DNA from: Bradyrhizobium nivariense
GTDB lineage: Bacteria; Pseudomonadota; Alphaproteobacteria; Rhizobiales; Xanthobacteraceae
DNA length: 64,000 bases
Assembly: GCF_029846715.1 (NCBI RefSeq)
Contig: NZ_JARVWW010000003.1
Span: 1-64,000 of the forward strand
Direction of reading: 5' to 3'
The translations under genes were made by a program, and so were the position numbers. The notes beneath the pieces are model-generated. The model was not told where the DNA came from, made no database searches, and was given only the letters and a program-made list of their open reading frames with translations. Numbering within the stretch: position 1 is the stretch's first letter; the number at the start of each line of letters is the position of its first letter. Positions 1 to 8,551 of the stretch are shown one piece after another.

Positions 1-99
1 CTCGACGGACATTGAAGCGTTTCCAGTTGGATTATTGCAATTGGATGATGCAGATAACCTATTGTAACAGTGCAAGTGAAGCGAGAGGTGAAGCGTAGC

Positions 100-528
100 A
101 TGGCGTTAGCGAAAATGAGCGTGGCGGAGCTCGAGCAGTTTCTCCGCGGGGAGTTTCCCCAGGCCTTCAGCGGCGACGACATCGCCATCGAAAGCGCCGA
201 CGGCCAGACCTCGCTGCTGCGCCAGCGCTATAGCGAAAGGATGCTGCGGCCGGGTGGAACCGTGTCGGGGCCGACGCTGATGGCACTGGCCGATTTCGCG
301 ATGTACGTGGTGCTTCTGTCGGCGATCGGGCCGATCGGGCTCGCGGTCACCACCAATCTCAACATCAATTTCCTGCGCAAGGGCCAGCCCGGGCAGGACG
401 TGCTGGCGGAGGCGCGGCTGCTCAAGCTCGGCAAGCGGCTGGCGGTCGGAGAGGTGAACCTGTTGTCCGGCACCTCGCCCGATCCGATCGCCCATGTCAC
501 CTCGACCTATTCCATTCCAAACGTTTGA
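100..528 (+). CDS. PaaI-family hotdog thioesterase
   Basis: A 142-residue single hotdog-fold protein of the PaaI/YigI thioesterase type, expected to hydrolyse acyl- or aryl-CoA thioesters in the cytosol. The family-typical stretch is the 'GGTVSGPTLMALADFAMYV' segment, the long hotdog helix with its preceding loop, followed by beta strands that include 'VTTNLNINFLRKG'. The ATG at 100 is preferred over an in-frame GTG at 70 because an AGAGG-like ribosome site lies about 8 bases before it. It stands alone, upstream of the ribosomal protein genes. The substrate cannot be read from the sequence. Confidence 0.8.
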   Translation: MALAKMSVAELEQFLRGEFPQAFSGDDIAIESADGQTSLLRQRYSERMLRPGGTVSGPTLMALADFAMYVVLLSAIGPIGLAVTTNLNINFLRKGQPGQDVLAEARLLKLGKRLAVGEVNLLSGTSPDPIAHVTSTYSIPNV

Positions 529-686
529 ACTTTTCGCAGGTATTTTAATACCATATTTTTAAGCCATTGATATTGAACATGTAAATTCCACCTTTGGGCA
601 TTGACCGTGGCGCCTCTGTTCTCTAGAAAACCGCCCAGTCCGGTGCGGTGTTCGCGCCGATGCTCCCCGTCCACGGAAACTCTGAC

Positions 687-1151
687 ATGAAAACCTTTTC
701 GGCAAAGCCGGCTGAGGTGACGAAGAAGTGGGTATTGATCGACGCCAAGGGTCTGGTCGTCGGCCGTCTCGCCACCATCGTCGCCATGCGCCTGCGCGGC
801 AAGCACCTCCCGACCTACACCCCGCACGTTGATTGCGGCGACAACGTCATCATCATCAACGCGCAGCATGCGGTTCTCACCGGCCGCAAGCGCGAGCAGA
901 AGACCTATTACAAGCACACCGGTTATGTCGGCCACATCAAGGAGCGCACCGCGCGCCAGATCCTCGAGGGCAAGCATCCCGAGCGCGTGCTCGAGAAGGC
1001 CGTCGAGCGCATGATCCCGCGTGGTCCGCTCGGTCGCGTGCAGATGGGCAACCTCCGCGTCTATGGCGGCGCCGATCATCCGCACGAGGCCCAGACGCCC
1101 GAAAAGATCGACATCGCCAAGTTGAACCGCAAGAACACGAGGGCCGCATAA
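687..1151 (+). CDS. rplM: 50S ribosomal protein L13
   Basis: A 154-residue L13 protein of the large ribosomal subunit. The sequence matches the alphaproteobacterial family from its start ([11 protein letters not shown]) through the conserved [25 protein letters not shown] and MLPRG-like 'MIPRGPLGR' segments. The ATG at 687 is chosen because it gives the normal family length; the open frame extends upstream to 648 but that part has no L13 similarity. rpsI follows after one base, the usual two-gene ribosomal operon in Proteobacteria. Confidence 0.97.
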   Translation: MKTFSAKPAEVTKKWVLIDAKGLVVGRLATIVAMRLRGKHLPTYTPHVDCGDNVIIINAQHAVLTGRKREQKTYYKHTGYVGHIKERTARQILEGKHPERVLEKAVERMIPRGPLGRVQMGNLRVYGGADHPHEAQTPEKIDIAKLNRKNTRAA

Positions 1152-1152
1152 C

Positions 1153-1632
1153 ATGGCCGAATCCATCCAGTCGCTCGACCAGCTCTCGCAGCTCAAGACT
1201 GCGGCCGCGCCCGACGCGCCCAAGCACGAGAAGAAGGTCGACAAGTTCAACCGCGCCTATGCCACCGGCAAGCGCAAGGACGCGGTCGCCCGCGTCTGGA
1301 TCAAGCCGGGCGCCGGCAAGGTCACCGTCAACGCGCGCGAGGTCGAGGTCTATTTCGCCCGTCCCGTGCTGCGCATGATGATCGAGCAGCCCTTCTCCGT
1401 GGCCGCGCGTTCCGGCCAGTACGACGTGATCTGCACCGTCGCCGGCGGCGGCCTCTCCGGCCAGGCCGGCGCGGTCCGTCACGGCATCTCCAAGGCGCTG
1501 ACCTATTTCGAGCCGGAGCTGCGCACCGTGCTCAAGAAGGGCGGCTTCCTTACCCGCGACTCCCGCGTGGTCGAGCGCAAGAAGTACGGCAAGGCCAAGG
1601 CCCGCCGGTCCTTCCAGTTCTCGAAGCGTTAA
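1153..1632 (+). CDS. rpsI: 30S ribosomal protein S9
   Basis: A 159-residue S9 protein. The first 35 or so residues are a variable N-terminal extension seen in alphaproteobacterial S9. The conserved part begins at '[16 protein letters not shown]' and ends in the basic C-terminal tail '..[11 protein letters not shown]', whose last Lys-Arg reaches the ribosomal P site in known structures. It starts one base after the rplM stop, so the two are almost certainly cotranscribed. A clear hairpin terminator follows about 50 bases after the stop. Confidence 0.97.
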   Translation: MAESIQSLDQLSQLKTAAAPDAPKHEKKVDKFNRAYATGKRKDAVARVWIKPGAGKVTVNAREVEVYFARPVLRMMIEQPFSVAARSGQYDVICTVAGGGLSGQAGAVRHGISKALTYFEPELRTVLKKGGFLTRDSRVVERKKYGKAKARRSFQFSKR

Positions 1633-1680
1633 TCGCTTCGGTCACATTCGTCGCGAAAGCGGCTTCAATGAGATGCAAAA

Positions 1681-1705
1681 GGGCGCTGATTTCAGCGCCC
1701 TTTTT
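1681..1705 (+). terminator. Rho-independent terminator of rplM-rpsI
   Basis: An 8-bp stem GGGCGCTG/CAGCGCCC closes a short loop, with extra A/T pairing possible inside, and a run of five T follows directly. It lies 48 bases downstream of the rpsI stop and is in the right orientation to end the ribosomal operon. Confidence 0.9.
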
Positions 1706-1861
1706 GCTGTTCGTTTGTATGCAAATTGATGGCGTGTTTCCTGAAAACTTGGGTCCGCATGAAAACCTGAATGGAACTCGCGGGACATAGCGTCGCATTT
1801 GGAAGGGCGCGCAAATCGGCTGGGCCGATCGCGTAACTGCTATGTCTAAGAGGGGGCCGAC

Positions 1862-3082
1862 ATGACGTCGCTCGATAGCATCACGCTCTATTTGGTCGCG
1901 ACCATGGTTGCCGCACTGCTCGGCGCCATGATGGTGTTTTTCGGAAGGCAGGAGAACAGCCCTGCGTTGAAATGGTGGGGCACCGCGTATCTCCTCGGCG
2001 CCGCTTCCGTGGCGCTCTGGACTGCGGCCGGCGACAAGCTGGGCCCGCATCTTTACCTCGCGCTGAACGCGGTCGGCTTCGTCGCCTGCGGCATGGTGTG
2101 GAATGCAGCGCGCGTCTTCCACGGCCGCAAGCCGAACTGGCCGGGTCTCCTGGTCGGCGCGCTGGCCTGGGCCGCTGCCGCCACGCTGCTCGATCCCGCC
2201 GCGTCCATGCTGCGCATGATCGTCGGCGCCGGCATCGTCTCGGTCTATGCGGCGCTGACCGCGAGCGAACTCTGGGTCGAGCGGCGCAAGAGCCTGCAAC
2301 GGCGCTGGCCGGCCTTCGTGGTCCCGGTGATGCACGGCTGCGTCTTGATGCTGCCGATCGTGCTTGGCAGCTTCCTGCGCCCGAACGATGCCGGCTTTTC
2401 CACCAGCATCTGGGTCACCGTGTTCGCGGTCGAGCTCGTGCTCTATGCCGTCGGCACCGTGTTCGTGATCTTCATGCTGGTGTCCGAACGCACGGTCACC
2501 GCGCACCGGACTGCCGCGTCGACCGATCCGCTAACCGGCATGCTCAACCGCCGCGGCTTCTCGGAGGCCTGCGGCCGCGTGATCGAGCGCGAGGCCAAGG
2601 CCGGCCGCCCGGTGACCGTGATGATCTTCGACATCGACCATTTCAAGTCGATCAACGATCGCTTCGGCCATCCCGCCGGCGACGAGATGCTGAAGCTGTT
2701 CTCGACCGTCGTCGTCAGCAATCTGCGCATGACCGACATGTCGGGCCGCATCGGCGGCGAGGAGTTCGCGGCGCTGCTGCCGTGTTCGCTGGAGGAGGGC
2801 GTGCTGGTCGCCGAGCGCGTGCGCGAGGCGTTCGAGACCTCCGGCGTCGTGGTCGATGAAGGCCCGGTCGATACCACCGTCAGCATCGGCGTCGCCGGCG
2901 GTCCGGCCGGCACCGAGCTCGAAGTGCTGCTGGCGTCGGCCGACACCGCGCTCTACCAGGCCAAGCGCGGCGGCCGTAACCGCGTCGAGGCGGCGGAGGA
3001 GCTGCCACTGTCGCTGGAGAACTGGCGCCGCCAGAGCGCCGCGCGGATCGGCGTGTCGCGGCCGCAGCCGGCGACAGCCTAG
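1862..3082 (+). CDS. Membrane diguanylate cyclase (GGDEF domain)
   Basis: A 406-residue protein that makes the second messenger c-di-GMP from two GTP. Residues 1 to about 208 hold six or so hydrophobic segments, a membrane sensor region of undefined type. The GGDEF domain starts near residue 220 (DPLTGMLNRRGF). The active-site motif is GGEEF at 298-302, an active variant, with metal-binding Asp in 'FDIDHFKSIND'. An inhibitory-site RxxD (R289-D292) sits five residues before the motif, so product feedback inhibition is likely. No EAL domain is present. An AGGGGG ribosome site precedes the ATG. The signal sensed is unknown. Confidence 0.93.
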   Translation: MTSLDSITLYLVATMVAALLGAMMVFFGRQENSPALKWWGTAYLLGAASVALWTAAGDKLGPHLYLALNAVGFVACGMVWNAARVFHGRKPNWPGLLVGALAWAAAATLLDPAASMLRMIVGAGIVSVYAALTASELWVERRKSLQRRWPAFVVPVMHGCVLMLPIVLGSFLRPNDAGFSTSIWVTVFAVELVLYAVGTVFVIFMLVSERTVTAHRTAASTDPLTGMLNRRGFSEACGRVIEREAKAGRPVTVMIFDIDHFKSINDRFGHPAGDEMLKLFSTVVVSNLRMTDMSGRIGGEEFAALLPCSLEEGVLVAERVREAFETSGVVVDEGPVDTTVSIGVAGGPAGTELEVLLASADTALYQAKRGGRNRVEAAEELPLSLENWRRQSAARIGVSRPQPATA

Positions 3083-3139
3083 GCAATGGAGGCCTTGCGG
3101 TAATCCCCTGTTTACCATTCGATCCCTACCATTGCGGTC

Positions 3140-3376
3140 ATGGAATCGATCCGTCGACAGAATCCGCAGGTTGCCCTGATGTCGCTCGAAGCCGCTGCGG
3201 CCTCGGCACGCGGCGGTTTCGCCTGCCTGTTCTCCACCGCGGACGAATACGAGAGCGCGCTGATCACCGAGCGCCGCGCCCAGGGACGCTATACGCAAGG
3301 TCGCAACTACTGGCCGCTCGCGCTGTTTGCCGGTTGTGCGCTCATGGTGGCGGGCACCGTTCTGCTGCTCGCCTGA
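3140..3376 (+). CDS. Small single-pass membrane protein, unknown function
   Basis: A 78-residue protein not assigned to a family. Residues 1-50 are soluble and rich in Ala, Arg and Glu. A single hydrophobic segment (about 56-77, 'WPLALFAGCALMVAGTVLLLA') ends the chain, so it is probably tail-anchored. It follows the diguanylate cyclase by 57 bases on the same strand and is followed directly by a strong terminator, so the two may share a transcript. No functional claim is made. Confidence 0.6.
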   Translation: MESIRRQNPQVALMSLEAAAASARGGFACLFSTADEYESALITERRAQGRYTQGRNYWPLALFAGCALMVAGTVLLLA

Positions 3377-3402
3377 GTGATCTGCATTTTTGCACCGGGC
3401 AG

Positions 3403-3426
3403 GGCGCCGTTTCGGCGCCTTTTTCT
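3403..3426 (+). terminator. Rho-independent terminator
   Basis: A perfect 7-bp stem GGCGCCG/CGGCGCC with a TTT loop is followed by TTTTTCTTT. It lies 26 bases after the stop of the small membrane protein gene. Confidence 0.88.
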
Positions 3427-3478
3427 TTGTCGCCGGCTGCGCTAGACACGCCCGTCGAACAAAAATGGGTGGAAACAG

Positions 3479-3775
3479 ATGATCACCGAGATCGCGCAAA
3501 TCGACGTCAAGCCGGGCAGCGAGAAGGACTTTGAGGCCGCCGTCGCCAAGGCCAAGGCAGCTTTCGGCCGCTCCAAGGGTTTTCATGGTTTCGAGCTGCA
3601 CAAGTCGATCGAGAAGCCGCAGCGCTACCGGCTGATGGTGAAATGGGAGACGCTGGAGAACCACACCGTCGACTTCCGCGGCTCGGAGAATTTCACCGAA
3701 TGGCGCGGCCTCGTCGGCCAGTATTTTGCGTCGCCCCCGGAGGTCGAGCACACCGAGACCGTGCTCACCACCTGA
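3479..3775 (+). CDS. Antibiotic biosynthesis monooxygenase (ABM) domain protein
   Basis: A 98-residue protein with one ABM/dimeric ferredoxin-like alpha/beta barrel domain. The family pattern is visible: 'ITEIAQIDVKPGSEKDFEAAVAKA' as first strand and helix, then 'FHGFELHKSIEKPQRYRLMVKWETLENH', then the closing 'WRGLVGQYFASPPEVEHTETV'. Such proteins act as small cofactor-free oxygenases or heme-linked enzymes, or have no known activity, so the substrate is open. It is monocistronic and converges on the AI-2E gene, with six bases between them. Confidence 0.8.
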   Translation: MITEIAQIDVKPGSEKDFEAAVAKAKAAFGRSKGFHGFELHKSIEKPQRYRLMVKWETLENHTVDFRGSENFTEWRGLVGQYFASPPEVEHTETVLTT

Positions 3776-3781
3776 TGCGGG

Positions 3782-4921
3782 TCAGGCCGCCTCCGCCAAA
3801 GGCGGCGCCTCATACGCCTTGAAATGGTCGATCATGACCTTGGCGATGGCGACCAGCGGCAGCGCCAGCGCCAGGCCCCAGATTCCGAACACGACGCCGA
3901 GCAGGATCTGGAACGCGAACAGCGTCGCCGGCGGGATGTCCAATGCCTGCCGCTGGAGGATCGGCGTCAGCACATAGCTCTCCATGGCGTGCACGCCCAT
4001 GAAGAGCAGAAAGGCCGACAGCGCCGGAATCCAGCCCGAGGCGAGGCTCGCCAGCACGACGACGACGCCGGCGATGATGGCGCCGACGGTCGGGATGAAG
4101 GCGAGAAGGCCCGCCTGGATTCCCAGGATGAACGAGCCGGGGATGCCGATGACGGCGAGCCCGATCCAGGTCACCACGCCGACCGCGAGCATGACGGTGA
4201 TCTGCGCGATCAGCCAGCGCTCCAATGTCTCGCTGATGCGGTCGATGACCAGGGTGACGCGGCTGCGATGCCGGGCCGGCGCCAGGAACAGCAGGCCGTC
4301 GTGATAGACGGCGGGCTGGGCGGCAAAGGCCAGCCCCAGGAACAACACGATGAAGATGTTTCCCACACCGTGGATGGCGCCAAGCAGCAGCTTGAACGTC
4401 TGGCTCACGATCGCCCCGCCACTCGAGGCGAGGGCGCCGGCGCCGGGCAACGGACCACGCGATGCCGTTCCAGGTGAGGGCGTCGCGTCCGGGGGCGCAT
4501 TGGCGGAGGAATCAGCCGCTGTATTGCCGAGATCGAAGAAGCTGGTGTCGAGGCCGTGGTTTTCGAGGAACGACCTGACGTTGGTGATCTGCGACTTGAT
4601 GGTCTTGCTCAGCAGTGAGGCCTGCTCGGCGATGGTGGCGCCGCCGAGATAGGCAACGCCGCCGAGCATGACAGCCAGCGCGGTGCAGACGATCGCGAGC
4701 CGGACCGCATGCGGCAGGTGCACGCGGCGGCCAAGCGCGTTGGTCAGCGCGTTGAGGCCGACGCCGAGCAGCATGCCGGTGAAGATCAGGAGCAGGGTGG
4801 CGGCAAAATACCAGGTGAAGACCAGCATTGCCGTGAACAGCACGACGCCGATGCCCCCGACCGAGATCGACCAGGCCAGATCGGTGCGGGTCCGGGGCCG
4901 TTCATCCGCGGGAATGGTCAC
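3782..4921 (-). CDS. AI-2E family transporter (PerM/YdiK-like membrane protein)
   Basis: A 379-residue polytopic inner-membrane protein of the AI-2E exporter family. Some members export autoinducer-2 and others act as Na+/H+ antiporters, so the substrate is not predictable. Typical features are the paired N-terminal helices, the central helix bundle with 'FIVLFLGLAFAAQPAVYHDGLLFLAP', and 'GIPGSFILGIQAGLLAFIPTVGAIIAG'-type segments near the C end. A Pro/Ser/Ala-rich linker lies near residues 150-185. The GTG at 4921 is preferred: AAAAGGA lies six bases before it and the resulting length is normal. The open frame upstream to 5140 looks non-coding. Confidence 0.85.
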   Translation of the reverse strand: MTIPADERPRTRTDLAWSISVGGIGVVLFTAMLVFTWYFAATLLLIFTGMLLGVGLNALTNALGRRVHLPHAVRLAIVCTALAVMLGGVAYLGGATIAEQASLLSKTIKSQITNVRSFLENHGLDTSFFDLGNTAADSSANAPPDATPSPGTASRGPLPGAGALASSGGAIVSQTFKLLLGAIHGVGNIFIVLFLGLAFAAQPAVYHDGLLFLAPARHRSRVTLVIDRISETLERWLIAQITVMLAVGVVTWIGLAVIGIPGSFILGIQAGLLAFIPTVGAIIAGVVVVLASLASGWIPALSAFLLFMGVHAMESYVLTPILQRQALDIPPATLFAFQILLGVVFGIWGLALALPLVAIAKVMIDHFKAYEAPPLAEAA

Positions 4922-5179
4922 ATCGGGTCCTTTTCGTGGGCGGCGGGCGGGGCACTCTTTCGTGAAATCCCGTCGGGGATCAAGCCGGGCTCTGGCGCGA
5001 TTTGACGCGTCCTTGGCCTCGCGGGCCAACGCGGCGGTTGCGAAAGGGGGCCACGCCCGTCCTCCGGCCGGCCATTTGCGCGAAAATAGCATTGCCGTCC
5101 CGCGAAGCCGTCTGTTGAATTTGTTCCACCCCAAGGGCATGTTTGGAGAATCTTCTTACTGGAGAGGTCGGAACGGGAG

Positions 5180-5953
5180 ATGAGAAAGCCGGTCGTCGGC
5201 GTGATCGGGAATGCCCATCGCGTCGAAAATCGATTTCAGGTCCAGATGGTCGGCGAACGCAATTTGCGTGCGGTGGCCGAGGTCTCCGGCGGCCTGCCGG
5301 TGATGTTCGCGGGAGCGCCCGACATCACCGATATCGCGGCGCTGCTCGACACCGTCGACGGCATCGTGCTCACCGGCGCCCGCGCCAACGTCCATCCGAC
5401 CCGCTTCAATGTCGACCCGTGTGAGCGGCACGAGCCCTACGACATCCACCGCGACGAGGTGGCACTGGCGCTTTCGGTCGCTTGCGTGTCCCGCGGCATC
5501 CCGCTGTTCGGCATCTGCCGGGGGCTGCAGGAGATGAACGTCGCCTTCGGCGGCTCGCTGCATCCCGAGATCCGCGAAATCCCCGGCCGCATGAATCATC
5601 GCATGCCCCGGCTCGAGAACGGCGAGATCCATCCCGATCCGACCGTGGTGTTCGCTGATCGTCACGACGTCGATCTGACGCCGGGCGGTGCGTTCGCAGA
5701 ATTGCTCGGCTGCGAGAAGATCAGGGTCAATTCGCTGCACGGCCAGGGCATTCTCGAGCCCGGCAAGCGCGTGCTGATCGAGGGCATCGCCGAGGACGGC
5801 ACCATCGAGGCCATCCGCATCGCGGAAGCCAAGACCTTTGCGCTCGGCGTGCAATGGCACGCCGAATACGACCCGCAGCGCAATCCGGTCAATCGCAAGA
5901 TTTTTCAGGCCTTCGGCGAGGCGCTCTTGGCACGGCAGCGGGCGACGGCGTAG
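5180..5953 (+). CDS. Gamma-glutamyl-gamma-aminobutyrate hydrolase-like class I amidotransferase (peptidase C26)
   Basis: A 257-residue PuuD-type glutamine amidotransferase-fold hydrolase. The nucleophile is Cys113 in 'LFGICRGLQEMNV', and the His-Glu pair is His228 and Glu230 in 'GVQWHAEYD'. Characterised homologues remove glutamate from gamma-glutamyl-GABA in putrescine breakdown. No other puu genes are next to it, so the natural substrate is inferred only. The ATG at 5180 has a GGGAG-like site directly upstream. The gene stands alone. Confidence 0.88.
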   Translation: MRKPVVGVIGNAHRVENRFQVQMVGERNLRAVAEVSGGLPVMFAGAPDITDIAALLDTVDGIVLTGARANVHPTRFNVDPCERHEPYDIHRDEVALALSVACVSRGIPLFGICRGLQEMNVAFGGSLHPEIREIPGRMNHRMPRLENGEIHPDPTVVFADRHDVDLTPGGAFAELLGCEKIRVNSLHGQGILEPGKRVLIEGIAEDGTIEAIRIAEAKTFALGVQWHAEYDPQRNPVNRKIFQAFGEALLARQRATA

Positions 5954-6060
5954 CGCGCATCGTGGGCGGGAAGGCGCACCCCGTTTGATGAGCAGGGCGG
6001 GATCCTGAGCGATCGTTCGAACCGCTCTTGAGGCTGCGATCCCTGGCGGTTGACTGTGCG

Positions 6061-6279
6061 TCAGCCCTGCGTGAAGTCGCCGGGTCTTAGTCCGAGCGCC
6101 TTAACGGCGACTTCCGGAAGCGGTCCATATGCTTCGACCCGCTCATTCGGGGCCATCATGGCTGCGATGATCGCGGTGGCCCTTGCCGGATCTCCTTCAG
6201 CCACAAAGAAAACCGAGCGGATGGGCGCGCCGCCGCCCAAAGGTTCAGTTGTCACCAGCACAACCTGACCATTTGCCAT
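6061..6279 (-). CDS. Small conserved-looking protein, unknown function
   Basis: A 72-residue soluble protein. It begins MANGQVVLVTTEPLGG and contains 'VFFVAEGDPARATAIIAAMMAPNERVEAYGPLPEVAVKALGL', which reads as alternating strand and helix. An AGGAG site lies five bases before its ATG, which supports real translation. It diverges from the 2-oxoacid dehydrogenase cluster across 180 bases. No family was recognised. Confidence 0.6.
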   Translation of the reverse strand: MANGQVVLVTTEPLGGGAPIRSVFFVAEGDPARATAIIAAMMAPNERVEAYGPLPEVAVKALGLRPGDFTQG

Positions 6280-6459
6280 GGTCTCCTATACCTCCGTTAC
6301 GACCGCGTTTCCATGATCGTATGGATCGATCGTCACCAAAGTGGCGGTGCAGCAGCGATCAGGCGTGCCGGAGCTAATCCTCCAGTGGTATTGCATCGTG
6401 TCGGCACAAACGCCACCTGACTGAGTTGTAGAAGGCACAATCGCTCCGGGAGTGAGAGC

Positions 6460-7557
6460 GTGGCCAGCCGAAGGGTAAACCAGGACCTTCCCATCATCGC
6501 GCGCTTCGAGGTACGTCGTCGCAACTACCTCGCGCCAGACGGCTCGATCCAGCGGCCGCTGCCTGCCTTCGCCTCCGACGCCAAGCTTCTGGTTGCGCTT
6601 TACCGGTCGATGGTGTTGCTGCGCCTGTTCGACCGGAAGGCTGTTGCGTTGCAGCGCACCGGCCGGCTTGGGACTTACGCCGTTTCGCTCGGCCAGGAGG
6701 CTGTGTCGGTCGGGATAGCCAGTGCGATGCGGGAGGACGACGTGCTGTTGCCGTCCTATCGCGACAACGGTGCGCTGCTCTGGCGTGGCGTCAAACTGGA
6801 GGAGATCCTCCTGTTCTGGGGCGGCGACGAGCGCGGCAACCGGTTTTCAGGACCGGTTCACGATTTCCCATTCTGTGTCCCGGTCGGCTCCCAGGCGCCG
6901 CATGCCGCCGGTGTCGCCTATGCCCTCAAGCTTCGCAAGGAACCGCGCGTCGCCGTCTGCCTGTTCGGCGATGGCGCCACTTCGAAAGGCGACGTTTACG
7001 AAGCGATGAACTTTGCCGGCGTGCACAGATTGCCGCTAGTTTTTGTGGTGGCCAACAATCAATGGGCCATCTCGGTACCACTACGTCTGCAGACGGCTTG
7101 CGAAACGCTGGCCCAAAAGGCGATCGCCGCAGGCTTCGCCGGTGAGCAGGTCGACGGGAACGACGTGGTGGCGATGCGAGCCGCTGCCGACGAGGCGATC
7201 GCCGCCGCCCGCGACGGCAATGGTCCTCGCTTCATCGAGGCGGTCACCTACCGGCTCGGTGATCATACGACCTCCGACGACGCAGCGCGCTACCGTTCGG
7301 CCGAGGAAGTCCAGGCGCGTTGGAAGGAAGAGCCGATCGCGCGGCTGCGGGCCTATCTCGTCGCCCAGAAGATGTGGGGCAAGGCAGAGGAGCAGCGGCT
7401 CGCGGCCCAATGCCATGAGCACGTCGAGGCGGCGGCCGAACGCTATCTGGCAACCGCACCGCGCCGCCCGGAAACGATGTTCGATCACCTCTATGCCGAC
7501 CTGCCCGAGGTCTATGCCGCGCAGCGCCGCGAACTCGCAGGAGAGCACGATGCCTGA
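6460..7557 (+). CDS. Thiamine-dependent 2-oxoacid dehydrogenase E1, alpha subunit
   Basis: A 365-residue E1 alpha subunit of the pyruvate or branched-chain 2-oxoacid dehydrogenase type. With the beta subunit it decarboxylates a 2-oxoacid on thiamine diphosphate and passes the acyl group to lipoyl-E2. The ThDP motif is visible as GDGATSKGDVYEAMNFAG...NNQWAIS. Phosphorylation-loop-like 'YRLGDHTTSDDAARYR' is typical of the BCKDH/acetoin/PDH branch. The GTG at 6460 has GGGAG about seven bases upstream. It overlaps the beta-subunit gene by eight bases. The substrate (pyruvate, acetoin or branched-chain oxoacid) is not resolved. Confidence 0.92.
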   Translation: MASRRVNQDLPIIARFEVRRRNYLAPDGSIQRPLPAFASDAKLLVALYRSMVLLRLFDRKAVALQRTGRLGTYAVSLGQEAVSVGIASAMREDDVLLPSYRDNGALLWRGVKLEEILLFWGGDERGNRFSGPVHDFPFCVPVGSQAPHAAGVAYALKLRKEPRVAVCLFGDGATSKGDVYEAMNFAGVHRLPLVFVVANNQWAISVPLRLQTACETLAQKAIAAGFAGEQVDGNDVVAMRAAADEAIAAARDGNGPRFIEAVTYRLGDHTTSDDAARYRSAEEVQARWKEEPIARLRAYLVAQKMWGKAEEQRLAAQCHEHVEAAAERYLATAPRRPETMFDHLYADLPEVYAAQRRELAGEHDA

Positions 7558-8530
7558 GGCGACGTTGGTGGAAGCCATCAATCTGGCGCTCGGACGCGCG
7601 ATGCAGGATGATCCAGACGTTGTTGTGCTTGGCGAAGATGTGGGCGTCAATGGAGGCGTATTCCGCGCTACCGCAGGCCTGCAAAAGCGCTTTGGACCGG
7701 AGCGCGTCCTCGACACGCCACTTGCCGAACTGCTGATCAGCGGGCTCTGCGTCGGCATGGCCGCGCAGGGGCTGAAGCCCGTGGGCGAGATCCAGTTCAT
7801 GGGGTTCATTTACCCTTGTCTCGACCAGTTGGTGAATCACGCCTCGCGATTGCGCAACCGGACGCAGGGACGGCTCACCTGTCCAATGGTTCTGCGCACG
7901 CCGCACGGCGCCGGCATCCGAGCGCCCGAGCATCATTCCGAGAGCACCGAGGCGATGCTCGCCCATATTCCCGGCTTGCGCGTGGTCATGCCGTCGTCGC
8001 CGGAACGCGCCTATGGACTTCTGCTTGCCGCCATCCGCGATCCCGATCCGGTGGTGTTTCTGGAGCCGACGCGCCTGTACCGCGCGGCCAAAGGCGAGGT
8101 GGAGGACAATGGCGAAGCCTTGCCGCTGGATGTCGCTTTTGTCTTGCGGGAAGGCCGAGACCTCACGCTGATCAGCTGGGGTGCGATGCTGAAGGAGACC
8201 CTGGCCGCGGCCGATGCGCTGTCTCGTGAGGACATCTCCGCCGAGGTCATCGATCTCGCAACGCTAAAACCCTATGATGAAGACACCGTGCTCGGTTCGG
8301 TCGCAAAGACCGGGCGCTGCGTCATCGTACACGAGGCGGCACGCACCGGCGGATTTGGCGCCGAGATCGCCGCGACGATCGCCGAACGCCGCTTGTCGTC
8401 GCTGCTTGCGCCTGTCACCCGCGTTGCGGGCTACGACACCATCGTCCCGATGGCTCGCCTCGAGCAATACTATATGCCTTCGGTCGAACGCATCGTGACC
8501 GCCGCCCGCGGGGTCTGCCAGTTCACCTAG
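7550..8530 (+). CDS. Thiamine-dependent 2-oxoacid dehydrogenase E1, beta subunit
   Basis: A 326-residue beta subunit that pairs with the preceding alpha subunit. The family start 'TLVEAINLALGRAMQDDPDVVVLGEDVG' carries the conserved Glu that activates thiamine diphosphate. 'LDTPLAE' and 'RTPHGAGIRAPEHHSES' match the pyrimidine- and cation-binding regions. The C-terminal domain contains 'DLATLKPYDEDTVLGSVAKTGRCVIVHEA'. The ATG lies inside the end of the alpha gene after CAGGAG, so the two are translationally coupled. Confidence 0.93.
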   Translation: MPEATLVEAINLALGRAMQDDPDVVVLGEDVGVNGGVFRATAGLQKRFGPERVLDTPLAELLISGLCVGMAAQGLKPVGEIQFMGFIYPCLDQLVNHASRLRNRTQGRLTCPMVLRTPHGAGIRAPEHHSESTEAMLAHIPGLRVVMPSSPERAYGLLLAAIRDPDPVVFLEPTRLYRAAKGEVEDNGEALPLDVAFVLREGRDLTLISWGAMLKETLAAADALSREDISAEVIDLATLKPYDEDTVLGSVAKTGRCVIVHEAARTGGFGAEIAATIAERRLSSLLAPVTRVAGYDTIVPMARLEQYYMPSVERIVTAARGVCQFT

Positions 8531-8551
8531 ACATCAACGGAATTTTGGCTC